DNA of 64,000 nt from Patagioenas fasciata (Eukaryota > Chordata > Aves > Columbiformes > Columbidae): contig NC_092541.1 of the NCBI RefSeq assembly GCF_037038585.1, forward strand, positions 2,725,445-2,789,444. The letters run 5' to 3'. Position numbers and translations under genes: made by a program. Under the pieces are notes generated by a model that saw only the letters and a program-made list of their open reading frames with translations, was not told where the DNA came from and did not search any database. Positions 22,401 through 33,469 of this stretch are shown one piece after another. Every line of letters starts with the position of its first letter. Position 1 is the first letter of the stretch.

Positions 22401-22694
22401 TCATTCGTCCTCCTGCTCGTCGGCGCCGCAGAGGTTGGGGTGCTCGGCCAGCGTCGCCCGCACCTTCTTCTTCTCCTTGAAGCGCCCCGAGTTGGACACC
22501 TTGACGTGTTTGCCCTTGGTGCTCTTGTCCACGATCTTCTCCAGGCGGGCGGTGTAGCCAGGGGGCCCCCCCTCGCCCGTCCCCTCGGCGTTGTCCCCGG
22601 CGCCGTGGCTGTCGGGGCTCTCATACAGCACGGTGGGCACCGACCGGCGCTTCCGCAGGAACGTCAGCTTCCACCAGCCGTGGCTCTCGGCCAT
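22401..22694 (-). CDS. PRR15L: Proline-rich protein 15-like, complete, single coding exon, 97 aa
   Basis: Small PRR15-family protein (also called ATAD4) of unknown biochemical role, expressed in epithelia in mammals. It starts [20 protein letters not shown]. The family core [20 protein letters not shown] followed by [19 protein letters not shown] is nearly identical to human (101 aa). The middle (residues about 25-45) is low-complexity Gly/Pro/Asp, and the tail is acidic. A splice acceptor (AG at 22707-22708, minus strand) lies 12 nt upstream of the ATG, so a separate non-coding first exon is expected toward 23-24 kb. No membrane segment or signal peptide. Its position between PNPO and CDK5RAP3 agrees with the human locus. 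Confidence 0.94.
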   Translation of the reverse strand: MAESHGWWKLTFLRKRRSVPTVLYESPDSHGAGDNAEGTGEGGPPGYTARLEKIVDKSTKGKHVKVSNSGRFKEKKKVRATLAEHPNLCGADEQEDE

Positions 22695-22706
22695 CGCCAC
22701 CGCGCC

Positions 22707-24190
22707 CTGCGACCAACCGGGGGTCACCGACCTGCTGGGGGGGTCCCTTGGCCCCACCAGTGCGGGCGGACAAGGGACATCGGGTGACAATCCAGCAGGG
22801 ACCGTGAGGCTGTGGGGGGCCCAGGACAGGAGCACCCCGAATTTAGCCGGGGGGATGTTGGGCGCTGGTGAGCCCGGGGCAAAGGCTGCAGCACCGCCGG
22901 GAGGTGCCGGATCAGCCATGGGTAGCGGGGCAGGGAGGACGCCCAGTAACAACCAGGAACAGGAACTGGGAGGCAGGTGGGGGCCGGGAGGTGTCGGGGT
23001 CCCTGCGAGGGGGTCACTGCTGCCCCCCAGGTCGGGGGTTTCTTCTGGCAGGGACAGGCAGCAGCATCGGGGGGGCCCCAGTGATCTGGGATGGGGATGG
23101 TGACCCCAGAGTGGAGGTGGTGGCCCTGGGCAGGGACAGGGACAGTGGCTCCTGAACGCACCCAGCAGTGACCATGGGGGGGTCCCCCCATCCCGACCCC
23201 CTCCCAGCTCCGTGTCCCATGTCACTCAGCCCTGATCATCCCCACAGACCCGGCTCCTGCTGGGTGGTGCCTCTGGCATCGCTTTTGGGCGCGGGAAAAA
23301 GGGGACAAGGACACCAAGACTTGGGCCACCACACTGGAGAAGGCAGCTGGTAGCCCCCTGGGCTGGTTTGCTGTGTCCCCCACCCTCACTGTGCCACCAC
23401 CTGTCCCCTTCTTGTCCCAAAGCCAGGTCACCAAACCGTGGCCGTGACCCCAGGTCTCGCTCCCCACCACAGGACCCTGTACCTGTGGCCACCCAGTCTG
23501 GGGGTCCCGGGGTTTCCTGGGTGTCCCGGGGGCTCCTGGGTTCCCGGAGGCTCCGGGGCAGGTGCCGCGTACCTGCGGCTGCCGTGGGCGCTCCCGTCAA
23601 GGTGAACCCGCGGCCAAACCCTCCGTGAGCAAACACGGGGCCGGGCCAGCGCTCGGTGAATATTCATGACGGGGGAACCCGGGGCTGAGCCCCAGCGCGG
23701 CGGGACCCGCGGTCACCGGTGTCACCGGGCGAGGTCACCGCCCCCCAGGGCAGGTCGTGGCACCGGTGACTCCGGCGGGATCGGGGCGGCGGGAGCGGCT
23801 CCTGCACCGCGGGCACCCACTGTCCCCACGCTGTCCCCACGCTGCCCCACGGCCACCAGCCCCAGGGACGGGGTGATGCCGTGAGGGCCGGAGGAGGAGC
23901 CGCCACCTCGTCCCCACGCCACGACGTTGCCCACGGGGACGCGCTGGCTCGGGGATGGTGGCACCTGCGTGAGCCCCCCCCCCCACCCCGGGAAGTGACG
24001 TCCCCGGGGGGTGGGAGCGGCTGTTCCCCCTTCAGGGGGTACCCCGGGGCGGCTGGTCCCCGCAGGTGGGTCCGCAGAGAATCCGGGTTCCGCGCTGGGA
24101 CACCCGGGGTACCCCGGGTTGCGATCGGAACCCCCCGGGATCCGCCGCACTGCGCATGCGTGCGCGGCGCCCCCCTGTTCCCGCCCCTCA
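22707..24190. other. PRR15L 5' intron and PRR15L-CDK5RAP3 divergent intergenic DNA
   Basis: No coding exon recognised. A patch at 23,625-23,672 with a FOX-type GCAAACA and GAATATTCATGAC, at the edge of a CpG-rich stretch, is a plausible PRR15L promoter on the minus strand. An 18-bp perfect palindrome (ACCCGGGGTACCCCGGGT) is at 24102-24119. Confidence 0.45.
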
Positions 24191-24194
24191 GCCC

Positions 24195-24415
24195 GTTCCG
24201 ATTGGACGGCGGCGGCTCCTCCCCTCGCGTCCTTCCAGCCAATCGAAGCGCCGGCGCGTGGCGCAGCCAGCACATCGCTCCTTTCTGATTCGCAAGAAGG
24301 CGGGATTCGTTGGACGGAGCGCGTTTTGATTGGCTGAGTGGCGGCGGCCGTGCCCGGGGATTGGCTGAGGCGTGGCGGCGCGGTAGAAGGCGGAAGCGCA
24401 GCGGCGGCGGGCGGC
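24195..24415 (+). promoter_or_regulatory. CDK5RAP3 promoter with four CCAAT boxes
   Basis: ATTGG at 24201-24205, CCAAT at 24239-24243, ATTGG at 24329-24333 and 24360-24364. The last two are 31 bp apart, the spacing typical of cooperative NF-Y promoters. An ETS-like GGCGGAAGCG sits just before the ATG. No TATA box. Confidence 0.7.
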
Positions 24416-27400
24416 ATGCAGGTGGGGACCGGGACCGAGACCGGGAACGGCCAGGCCCGGGCGGGCGGAGCGGGAGCGGGGAACGGACCCAGGCCGGGCC
24501 CAGTGGGGACAGCCGGGCCCGGGTGGTGGGGTTGCTGGAGCCCCGGCCCGCTCCCGCCGCTCCCGCCGCTCCCGCCGCGTCCCGGTCCCCGCAGGTCCCT
24601 CCCCAGGACATCCAGAACGTGCCCATCGACATCCAGACCGGCAAACTCCTGGGTACGGCGCCCCCGGCCCGGGTCCCCCCGTGCAGGAGCCCCCCTGGGA
24701 GCGGCGGGGGGAGGTGGCACCGTCAGTCGTGTTCTGCCCCGGGGGCTTTGTCACCGGCCCCAGCGCCGCCCCCCCGGGTGCCGTGGGGTGTTGTCACCAC
24801 CGGGGTGACCCCCTCGTCCCCTCCAGCCCCTCCCAGCCCCGCAGATGGAGCCGGGGCTTCATCGCGGTGTTTGTCCCTCTGCTCGGTGGGGACGGGGAGC
24901 CCCGGGGGGGGCCACCCCTGACCCCCAGTTTCCCTCTGTTTCCCCCGGCAGACTGGCTGGTGGACAGGAGGCACTGCAGCCTGCGATGGCAGAGCCGTGC
25001 TCAGGACATCCGCCGGAGGATCGACGCGGCCATGGGGGACATGCCGGAGCACCCGGAGATAAAGCAGCTGCTGGCGGGGGCCTGTGAGTGCGGGGGGGCC
25101 CGGGGAGCTGGGACACGGGCAGCCGGGATCACACCGGGAGCCTGATTCCCAGGGTTTGGTTCTGAGAACCTCCCTGAGGGAGGAGGACACGGCGAGTCGG
25201 TGGCACTGGGGTGAGCTGGTGGTACCAGTGACGCCCCGGTGACACCCCTGTGGCCATATGTACCCCCCCACCACAGACCTGCACTATTTCCATTGCCTGC
25301 GCATCGTGGAGATCCTCAAGGGCACTGAGGCTTCCAGCAAAAACCTCTTTGGACGTTACTCGTCCCAGCGCATGAAGGTGAGGATGGGGTGGGGGTCCTG
25401 GGGGGGGTGGCCGGAGTGTTCGCAGCCTCCCCCACCCTCACTATCCCCATCCCCAGGACTGGCAGGAGATCGTGTCCCTCTACGAGAAGGAGAACACCTA
25501 CCTGGGTGAGGCTGCAGGGAGCCCTGGGGGGACCAGGAGGTGGCTTTCGGTCCCCAAATTGGGGTGAGGATGGGGTGGGCAGGGAGAGGGGCAGGATGTG
25601 CCACATCCCACCAGGGTGGGGACCCCGAGCTGGCTCTGCCCTGTGGCCGGGACAGCAGCTGAGGTGCCCAGGGCACCACGAGGGTCTCGTGGGGGGTCTG
25701 GCTTGACCTCTGAGCCCCCTCCTGCAGCCGAGCTCGCCAGCCTCCTGGTGCGCAGCATCAGCTACGAGATCCCGTCGCTGCGGAAGCGGATCCGCGGGTG
25801 CCAGCAGGCGCAGCGGGACTTCGCGCGCCGCGAGGAGGAGTGCCAGCTGCGGGCGGCCGAGCTGCGCGAGCGCTTCTTCGCCTCCTGCAAGCAGTACGGC
25901 ATCGCTGTGAGTCCCGCCGGGGGTCCCTGTGTCTCCTGTGATGTCCTCACAGTGCCACATTACAGCGGGAGGGCATGGGGGGTGTAGGGTGACTCCACAC
26001 TCCTCTGTCCCCATCCTGCCCACATCCAGCTCTGCAAGCCCTGCCGCCTCAGGGGGACTTTAGCTGCTGGTGTCCCTGCCCTGACACATCCCTGCTGTGT
26101 CCCCAGGGTGACAACGTGCGCCAGGAGCTGCTGGCCTTGGTGAAGGACCTGCCGTCACTGCTGTCGGAGATCGGGGCGGGCGCCAGCGCGCTCAGCGAGG
26201 CCATCGAGCTGTACCAGGCCTGCGTGGAGTTCGTGTGCGAGAGGTGGGTGTGGGGGCGTGGGTACAGACTCCCACGTCCCCGCTCCCCACGCACAGGAGT
26301 CCCCACGCTCTGCTGTCCCCTGCCAGCCCCTCGGAACAGGTGGTGCCCCTGGTGCGGCACATCGGGGCCAAGGGCAACACGACCGTGTACGAGTGGCGGA
26401 CGGGGCTGCAGCCGCTGCACGTGGAGCGGCCGGAGCTGCAGGAGCAGCCGGAGCAGCTGGAGCAGCCGAAGGACGACGCAGTACGGCTGGGGCTGGGGGG
26501 TGCCGTGCCGGGCGGGGTTTGGCTGTTTGTCCCTGGATTTTTGGGGGGATCCGTTGTCCTTCTCGCCACAGATCGACTGGGGGGACTTCACGCTGGAGCC
26601 CAGTGTGGGGGGTGATGGTGCCGCTGCTGACGGGGGAGCCCCCAGCGAGGAGATCGACTGGGGGATCACACTGGAGCCCGGTCCCCAGGTGTGAGACTGT
26701 GTGGTTCCGGGGGCTGGGGACCAGGCTGGGGACCTGGGGTTGTCCCAGGCCCCCCCATCTCACAGGGTGCCCTTTTCTTTCCCAGCAGGACGACGGCATC
26801 GACTGGGGAGATGGGGAAAGTGAGGAGGCGCAGATCACGGTGCTGGAGACCGGTACCGAGGGTGAGCACGGCTGAGAGGGGACGGGGGTCCCAGTGGGTG
26901 ACAGGCTGCACCCACCTGCCTGTGCCACCCCCTCCCTGCCTGCAGTGGCCCCAGGCACCCCAACTGGGCACAAAGTACTTAGAAGGGGCCCATAAGGAAG
27001 ATGGGGACAGACTTTTGAGCAAGGCTTGTTGCAACAGGACAAGGGGTGATGGTTTGAAACTAAAGGAGGGAGATTCAGGCTGGATGTGAGGAAGGAATTG
27101 TTGGCCCTGAGGGTGGTGAGAGCCTGGCCCAGGTTGGCCAGAGAGGTGGTGGATGAAGCATCCCTGGAGACATCCCAGGCCAGGCTGGACGGGGCTCTGA
27201 GCAACCTGAGCTGGTGAAGATGTCCCTGCTCATGGCAGGGGGGGCACTGGGGGAGCTGGGAAGGTCCCAACCCAAACCGTTCTGTGATTCTGTGAAAAAC
27301 CCATCGGGGACCCCCCGAAATGGCACCATGGGGTGATGCTGAGCCCCTTGAGCGGGAGGGGGTGGGTGTGGAGTACGGCCATTCTGTCTGAGCCGTGTGG

Positions 27401-28271
27401 GTCCCCCCCGCCCCCACTAACCCCCAACTCATCCGCAGTGCCCGAGGGGGTCGCCTGCGGCTCGGACGCCCTAACACTCCTGGAACACACCGAGACCCGC
27501 AGCCAGTTCATCGACGAGCTCATGGAGGTGGGTCCAACACGGCAGCCGGGGCTGGAGCGGCTCTGCCGCCGTCCTGCTGCCCCAGCAGCCATTCCGGAGC
27601 GTCCCCTGCCCTGTCCCCGCAGCTGGAGCTGTTCCTGTCCCAGCGCCTGGTGGAGATGGAGGAGGAGGCCGACGTGGTGGCCGTCAGCCAGTTCCAGCTG
27701 GCCCCCCCGGTGCTGCAGGGCCAGAGCAGCGCCCGCGTGGGTGCCCTCCTGGCCAGCACCCAGGCGCTGCTGGGCCGGCTCTGCGCCCGCAGCCTGCAGC
27801 ACCTCTTCATCATCCTCGCCTCCCCCAGGTCCTCGCTCGGGGGGCGCAAAAATAGGGGGTCAGGGCTGGAGGGGAAGCGTGGGGCTCTACAGGGGGGCGT
27901 CCTGGGGTGGGGATGACACCAAGGTGACAATGGGGGTGACAGGGACCCCCCTGCAGGTACGTGGAGCGGGTGAGCGAGGGGCTGCGGCAGCGGCTGCGGC
28001 AGGCGGAGCTGCTGCTGGCCAAGGGGGAAGCCATGGGGCAGAAGCAGCGCGAGGCCCTGGCCGAGCAGGGGATGCTGGAGCCGCAGCTCGACCGGCTGCT
28101 GGAGAAGACCAAGGAGCTGCAGAAGCTGGTGAGGGGCAGGGGTTGGACCCTCCCCAGGGTCCCCTTGGCCCCCCACACCTCCTGACCCCCAGCTTTGTCG
28201 TGCAGATCGAGGAGGACATCTCCAAGCGCTATGGCGGGCGGCCGGTGAACCTGATGGGGGTCTCTCTGTGA
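24416..28271 (+). CDS. CDK5RAP3: CDK5 regulatory subunit-associated protein 3, complete, 14 exons, 513 aa
   Basis: CDK5RAP3 (C53/LZAP) is the substrate adaptor of the UFL1-UFBP1 UFM1 ligase on ER-bound ribosomes and acts in ER-phagy. Exons: 24416-24421, 24595-24652, 24952-25083, 25277-25377, 25457-25505, 25728-25906, 26107-26243, 26327-26480, 26572-26688, 26786-26861, 27439-27527, 27623-27828, 27957-28128, 28206-28271. Only two codons (ATG CAG) lie in exon 1. Hallmarks are NVPIDIQTGKLLDWLVDRRH near the start, KNLFGRYSSQRMKDWQEIVS, three UFM1-interaction motifs (IDWGDF 273-278, IDWGI about 300, IDWGDG about 316) in a disordered acidic middle, a Leu/Gln/Glu-rich C-terminal helical region and the end RPVNLMGVSL. 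Human is 506 aa. Exon 10 has a CAGCAG tandem acceptor, so a 512-aa form is possible. Confidence 0.96.
26970..27297 (+). mobile_element. CR1 LINE 3' fragment in CDK5RAP3 intron 10
   Basis: About 330 bp of CR1 in the gene's sense orientation, from ATAAGGAAGATGGGGACAGA through GGTTTGAAACTAAAGGAGGG and CCCAGGCCAGGCTGGACGGG to the diagnostic tail GTTCTGTGATTCTGTG (two 8-bp repeat copies). The 3' end is complete and the 5' end truncated. Confidence 0.95.
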
Positions 28272-28385
28272 GCCCCCCCAGAACTGGCACCCAGGTGGGG
28301 TCCTGCCCCCCATTTCCCCTCCCCATTTACAGCCCTGGGGTGCTGGTACCAGTGCCGTGGCCTCGCTGCGGGGTGGATGGTGTTG

Positions 28386-28391
28386 AATAAA
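28386..28391 (+). terminator. CDK5RAP3 polyadenylation signal (AATAAA)
   Basis: AATAAA 115 nt after the stop, followed by GT/T-rich sequence. Confidence 0.85.
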
Positions 28392-28645
28392 GGCAAAGTT
28401 CTACCCCCCTCAATCTTGCTGTTCTCTGCAGGGTTTGACTTCTGAGGGGGGAGGTTGAGGAGCCCCAAAATCCACAGCTCTGCGCCAATCCCTGGGGGGC
28501 TGCAGGGTGACCCTGGGGACAAGGGACCCTTGTCCTTGGGGTGGCCCTCGTCGGGGGTCTCCCTGCTGGTGGACAGAGCCGCCCCCCCAGGGCTGAAAGC
28601 CCTTGTCGGGGGGGGGATTGCAGTGGGGTGACGGGGGGGGTGGGC

Positions 28646-28850
28646 GATTCGATTTTAATTTCATAGCAGAGCAGTTGATTCATGGCCGCTTGTCGCCGCC
28701 GGTGACGCCGGTAATGACTTTCCATCACCATGAAAAGTGGAGTGACACCGCTCATTATTCCTGCCGCTCGTTATCGCCGCGCTGGGGGGGCCCCCCGCCC
28801 CCGCCGGACAGTGAGCGATGGTCCCCATTAATCAACCCCCCGGCACCGCC
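28646..28850. promoter_or_regulatory. Motif island, candidate conserved non-coding element
   Basis: Mixed-composition patch unlike its GC-rich surroundings: TTTTAATTTCATAG, GTTGATTCATGG, GGTAATGACTTTCCATCACC, CTCATTATTCC, GCTCGTTATCGCC and CCATTAATCAACCC, with no repeat structure. Looks like an enhancer core. Inference only. Confidence 0.35.
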
Positions 28851-28940
28851 GCCCCCATCCATTCCCGTCAGCCCGGCCGTACTACTGGGCTGTACTGGGA
28901 CATACTGGGCTGGGCGTGGCTGGAGCCCCCCGCATCTTCT

Positions 28941-29059
28941 GGGCGGGGCCCGCCACACCCACTGACGTCATGCATTGGCCACACCCTCCCCAACAGGCCA
29001 TTGGTGTCTGTGCTTATTTTGTCCCACCCCCCCCCTTTGACGTTCCACTCGCTCATTGG
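28941..29059. promoter_or_regulatory. Orphan promoter-like cassette: GC box, CRE, three CCAAT boxes
   Basis: GGGCGGGG (28941-28948), a perfect palindromic CRE TGACGTCA (28963-28970) and three same-orientation ATTGG boxes at 28974, 29000 and 29055, then CpG-rich sequence from about 29,080. This is the architecture of a TATA-less promoter, yet no known gene starts here. Confidence 0.5.
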
Positions 29060-29454
29060 TCGGGCCCGGCTGTGTCCCGCCCCTTGGGGGTCCCGTCGCT
29101 GCGGGGCCGGGGGCGCAGTGGCCGTGGGATGCGGGGACCCCCGTCCCCAGTGGATCTGGGGGGGTCTTGGCCTCGTGGGATCCGGTTGTGGGGCCGGGGG
29201 GATCACGTCCCCCGTGGGGCTACGGTGTGGGTCTGGTACCGGTTGTCTCCCGAGCAAGGCGAGGGACCCCTGTGGGACCCCGTCCCTGGCCCCCCCGGCC
29301 GATGAGGCAGATCCCCGGGCCCATCGCGGGGGTGTCGCCCCCCACGGTCCCTCCCGTTACCCTCCCGCCCAGTGCCAGCTATGTGGCCACCACTGGGCCA
29401 CCACCACGGTGGTGACACAAGTGAAGGTCACAGAGAGACGCCCCGGCTTCGGGG

Positions 29455-29655
29455 AGCCCCTCATTACCCCACTAATGGTGATTAACGGGCTAATTAACCG
29501 GTGTCTGCAGCGCGGGGATGGAGCTGGTGGGTGCTGGGGGGCCGGGGGCTCCCCATCCTGCAGCCGCGGCGTCACCAGCGCCATTGTCACCACAGCGAGC
29601 GGCGGGGGAGCAGCCGGTGCGGGGTTGGGGCGGCCATAAAGCGCCTTTATCCGCC
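29455..29655. promoter_or_regulatory. Homeodomain-motif island with paired CDX/HOX sites
   Basis: TCATTACC, CTAATGGTGATTAACG and GCTAATTAACC within 45 bp (29461-29500), and 130 bp further an inverted pair ATAAAG-CGC-CTTTAT (29636-29650). The left half reads GGCCATAAA, the posterior HOX/CDX consensus. Candidate regulatory element. Confidence 0.35.
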
Positions 29656-30489
29656 GTAACTAACACCCCCCGCCATGGGGCTGCCCCCCGGCCCCGACGC
29701 CGGCCCCCCTGCGGGTCACGGCAGAGCCCGGAGCCCCCGCCGGGGGTCACGGCTGCCGGAGAGGGCAGCATCGCGGGGGCTTTGATGGGGAATTAAATGA
29801 GTCGAGGGGAGATGAGGAGGGCGGCGGTGCCCACCCCGCCCCCCTCACCCGCTGGGATGCACCGGGGGGCCCCCCCGCGTTCGGGGCTTCGTTAGGGTCG
29901 GGGCACGGGGCCGTTTTTAATGTCACCTCGTGTGTGTCCCCCCCCGCGTCCCATCGTGGGGGAAATACCGGGCGGCGCTGCCGGTCGCTGTTCCCGTTAT
30001 CTGCCGGTTACCGGGACACAATGACAGAAAAATAAACCACCCCTTTTTGTCTGGGGGGCTCAGCATCGGGGTTCGGGGGGGAGGGCGAAGGCAGCAGGTC
30101 CTCGCGTAGGTCTCCAGCCCCCCCGCCCATCCCTGCCTGCACCCCGGTGTCCCTGTCCCTTGGGATGGGGACGGGGAGGTCTTGGGGTGGGTGAGAGGAC
30201 CACGGGGCTCAGGGGGACATGAAGACCTGCAGTCCCAGGCACGGAGCGCCCCAAAATGCTGAGGCTCCCTACGGGCCCCTGTCCGACTGTCCCCCCCGCA
30301 CTGGGTGACTGTCATCAGCTGATGGGCTGTGGGAAGGGGGGACTGTGGCTCCGGGAGGGCTCAGCACTGGGTTTTCTCCAGAAATCAGCAGACAAAGGGA
30401 TGAGGCAGAGCTGGGGACAGGGACCCCCAGCCCCCCGGCTGTGTCATCCCCCCCTCCCCCGGCTGCTGCTCCATCTCACCTGCCAGGGA

Positions 30490-30606
30490 GGAATTTAATT
30501 ACCAATTAAGGGCCCTTCCATCTGTTTGCGGCCTGCCCCACCGCTCGCGCTCCCCTTTAATTACATCCCTGACAGCCATTTCACTCAATTAGCTGCCAGG
30601 CGCAGC
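30490..30606. promoter_or_regulatory. Homeodomain-motif island with four TAATTA/CAATTA cores
   Basis: TTTAATTACCAATTAAGG at 30494-30511 and TTTAATTACAT plus CTCAATTAGC at 30556-30593, framing a GC-rich centre. Candidate enhancer; no coding potential. Confidence 0.35.
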
Positions 30607-33469
30607 AGAGCCGGATCCGGCCGCACCAGCTGGGGGGCCAGTCCCCCCCGCCGCGTCCCCCGTGCTGTCCCCAACCATCCCCACGGCTGTCCCCTGTGCC
30701 AGCCAGCCCCGGTGCCCTTGGCTGTCCCGTGCACCCCCCTGTCCATCCATCCCTGCATCCTTCCATCTGTCCCCCCCATCCCCCTGTCCCTCCATCCCTT
30801 TGTCCCTCCCTCCCTGCATCCTCTCCTGCATCCCTCTCTCCCCTTTCCCAATCCTCTCTCAGCCAATTTTTAGGGAGCAGAAGCCAGCCCCAAGGTTTCC
30901 AGAGGCTGGGCAGGGCAGAGGGGCTGGGGCTGGTACCTCCTGCCCCCCCTCTCGCCCCTCCCCGGCTCTGCCCGCACTTTCCTGCGGGCAGACGCTGCAG
31001 CTGCTTAACGGGCTCTAAATCTCGTTAAAACAAAACGCAACGGGGCGACAGATGCCCCCCGCACACCCGGGGACGAATGTGTCACCCGGGGCTGGGGGTG
31101 ACAGCTTCGTGCAGGGGGAGCGCCGCCCTGCGGCCCCCCCAGAGCCACCTGGGGGGTTCTGGGTGCTTGGGGGCTCCTCCAGAGCCAGGGCAGGGGGTGA
31201 AGATAGAGAAGAGCCGAGGGGAAAATCCTCAAGGTTTAGTTTTGGGGAGCAGACCAGGGGCTGCGTGTGCAGCCACCCCCCCCGTCCAGCAACACCCCCG
31301 GGTGTGATGAGCTGGGGGGGCTCAGCCGGGGGGTTTTGGGGGACGGGGGCTCATTGTGTGGTCAGAGGGAGGGGGCTGCCCCCCATGCCAGGGCGTGCAG
31401 CCCCCACACGATCTCTGGGGCTGCTCAGGCCCCCCCCCAACCCCAGAGAAGGGGGCTCCCCGGCTCAGTGTCCCCCCCGGTGAGGATGCTGCGGCGCCGC
31501 GGCCGCCCCGGCCGGGCCATCCATCACCGCGACAGCCCGGGGACAGGCGAGGGGCCCCTCCCTGGGCACCCCAACCCCTGCGGCCCCCCCGCCCCGGGGG
31601 CTTTTTTTCCTTCCTCGTTCCATTTCTCTCCCCCGGCCGAGAGACAAAACCCGGTGACAAGATGGAGCCCGGGCCATCAATCAAGGCGGCCGCTGGAACC
31701 ACCTCTTCCCCCCCCGCTAATGAATCCCCCTCCCATCCCGGTGCCGCCGCACCCGGCACGGCAGTCACCCCCCGCCGGTACCCTGCACCCCAGACACCCC
31801 CACGGACTCTGGGTCCCAGCCAGGGTGATGGAACGAGGGGGACCTGAGTGCAGGGTGACATGGGAGTGGGGGTGACATGGTTTGGGGGTGACATAGTTTG
31901 GGGGTGGTCTGGACCCAGTCCGGCAGGGATTTGGGGCGCGGAGGAGGGGCACAGCTGCACATTTTGGGGTCTCCCGGCCCTGGGGTCAGGGTGGGTTTGG
32001 GGGTGATGTGGCCGTGGGGGGGTTGTGTGGGACTGGCAGAGCTTTGGGGTGCTAGGGTCCGGCCAGCAGGGACAGGGGGCTGGTGGCCCCCAGCTCTATC
32101 TGTCCCCCTGGTCCGGTTGGTCCCTGTGTGCCCTGTCCCCCCCACTCCCCCTGAGTTACAGCTCAGGGCCCCCCATCCCTGTGGTCCCCGGGGACCAAAG
32201 CCCCTTTGTCCCAGGGCCCATCGCCTGTCGTGGCGCCTTTGTCCCCGTGTCACTTGGGGGGCACCAGCTGTCATGGCTGGGGGCTGCGGGGTCTTCGCGC
32301 TCCTCCTCCTCCTCCTCTTTGTTCTCTGCTCCTGCACTGGGGCTGCTCGGGGTGTGTGGGGGGACACCTGGGGTTCCCACCCCAAGGGGCAGCTGGGGAC
32401 ACACAGCCCCTCAGCCCGGGCACCCGTGGGGAGCAGACAGGGGCCTGGGTGGGTTTCGGGGTGAGTTTTGTGCCCAGGCCTGGGGTGCTCAAGCTCTGGG
32501 CACCTCTGTTTTTGGGGGGGTCCCTGGGGCTGGGGTTCCCCGCCACCCCCTGCCTCAGCAACCACACTTCTGGAGGGAGGGGGGTTCCCACCAAGCGCTG
32601 CCCTTTGTGGCCCATTGTGGGGGACAGATCCAGAACGGGGGGCAGCTGGAGGGTGCGGGGGGGTACAGCTGGGACTGTCCCCTCCTTGGGGACATGGGGA
32701 CACAAGGGGTTCCCTCTCAGCCCAGGGGAGTGAAGGGGCTTTGGGGACCTGGGTGGGTGGCTGCGGGGGGAACAGAAAGTTGCTGGGGGGGTCCTGGCTG
32801 CAGGGACATCTGCCCGGCCCCGCTGGGGGACGCGGGCGGCTCTGCCAGCTGCTCCCCCTGCCCGCCGAGACCATCAATCAACGTCTGCCCGGGGCGCCGC
32901 CCCCCGGAGCCCCCCAGGGGCACCGCTGAGCTGGGCAGGGAGGGGTCCCGGGGGTCGGGACGTGTGGGGAAGACTTTGAGGTGTCACTCGTGGTTCGGGG
33001 GGGAACGTGCACCTTTGGGGTTCAGGTGGCTGCAGGGTGCGGGAAAGGCGGGGAGAGGGTTTGGGGGGGCAGCCAGAAGGGGTGGGGGAAAAGGGGCTCA
33101 TTGAGGGTGGTCGCGGCTTGAGCTGTCCTGGGGGGGCCCAGGGTGCTGGGAAATACGAGTGGGGTCTCAAGAGGAGTAGGGGGCTCGGTGGGGTGAGTGT
33201 CCCACAACAGGGACGCCCCGAGAATGGGGGGTTCCCAGAGGGGAGGAGCCTCTGTGATGGGGGAGCTCGCTAGAACTGGGGAAGTCCCCAAGAGGAGGAG
33301 CCCCAGGATTTCGGGGATGCCTGAGAGGGTTCAGGGGGGCGGGTCCAGGGCTGTCCCGGGCTGGGGGGGGGGGGTCCCAGGAAGGGGGGTTCTGGGCTGA
33401 GGGGGGGGTGACACAGGGCGGGGGCTCCCGGTGCGGGGGTTCCAATCACTCCCACTCAAGCGCCAGCAG

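Noticed and set aside
22467-23225. Extension of PRR15L to a 274-aa protein
   Set aside because: The extra N-terminus crosses a clear splice acceptor at 22707-22708. The family protein is about 100 aa and starts at the ATG at 22694.
32273-32464. 63-aa frame with a signal-peptide-like start (MAGGCGVFALLLLLLF...)
   Set aside because: The leucine run comes from a CTC microsatellite; the frame ends soon after, with no homologue or splice context. A transcript would be needed to revive it.
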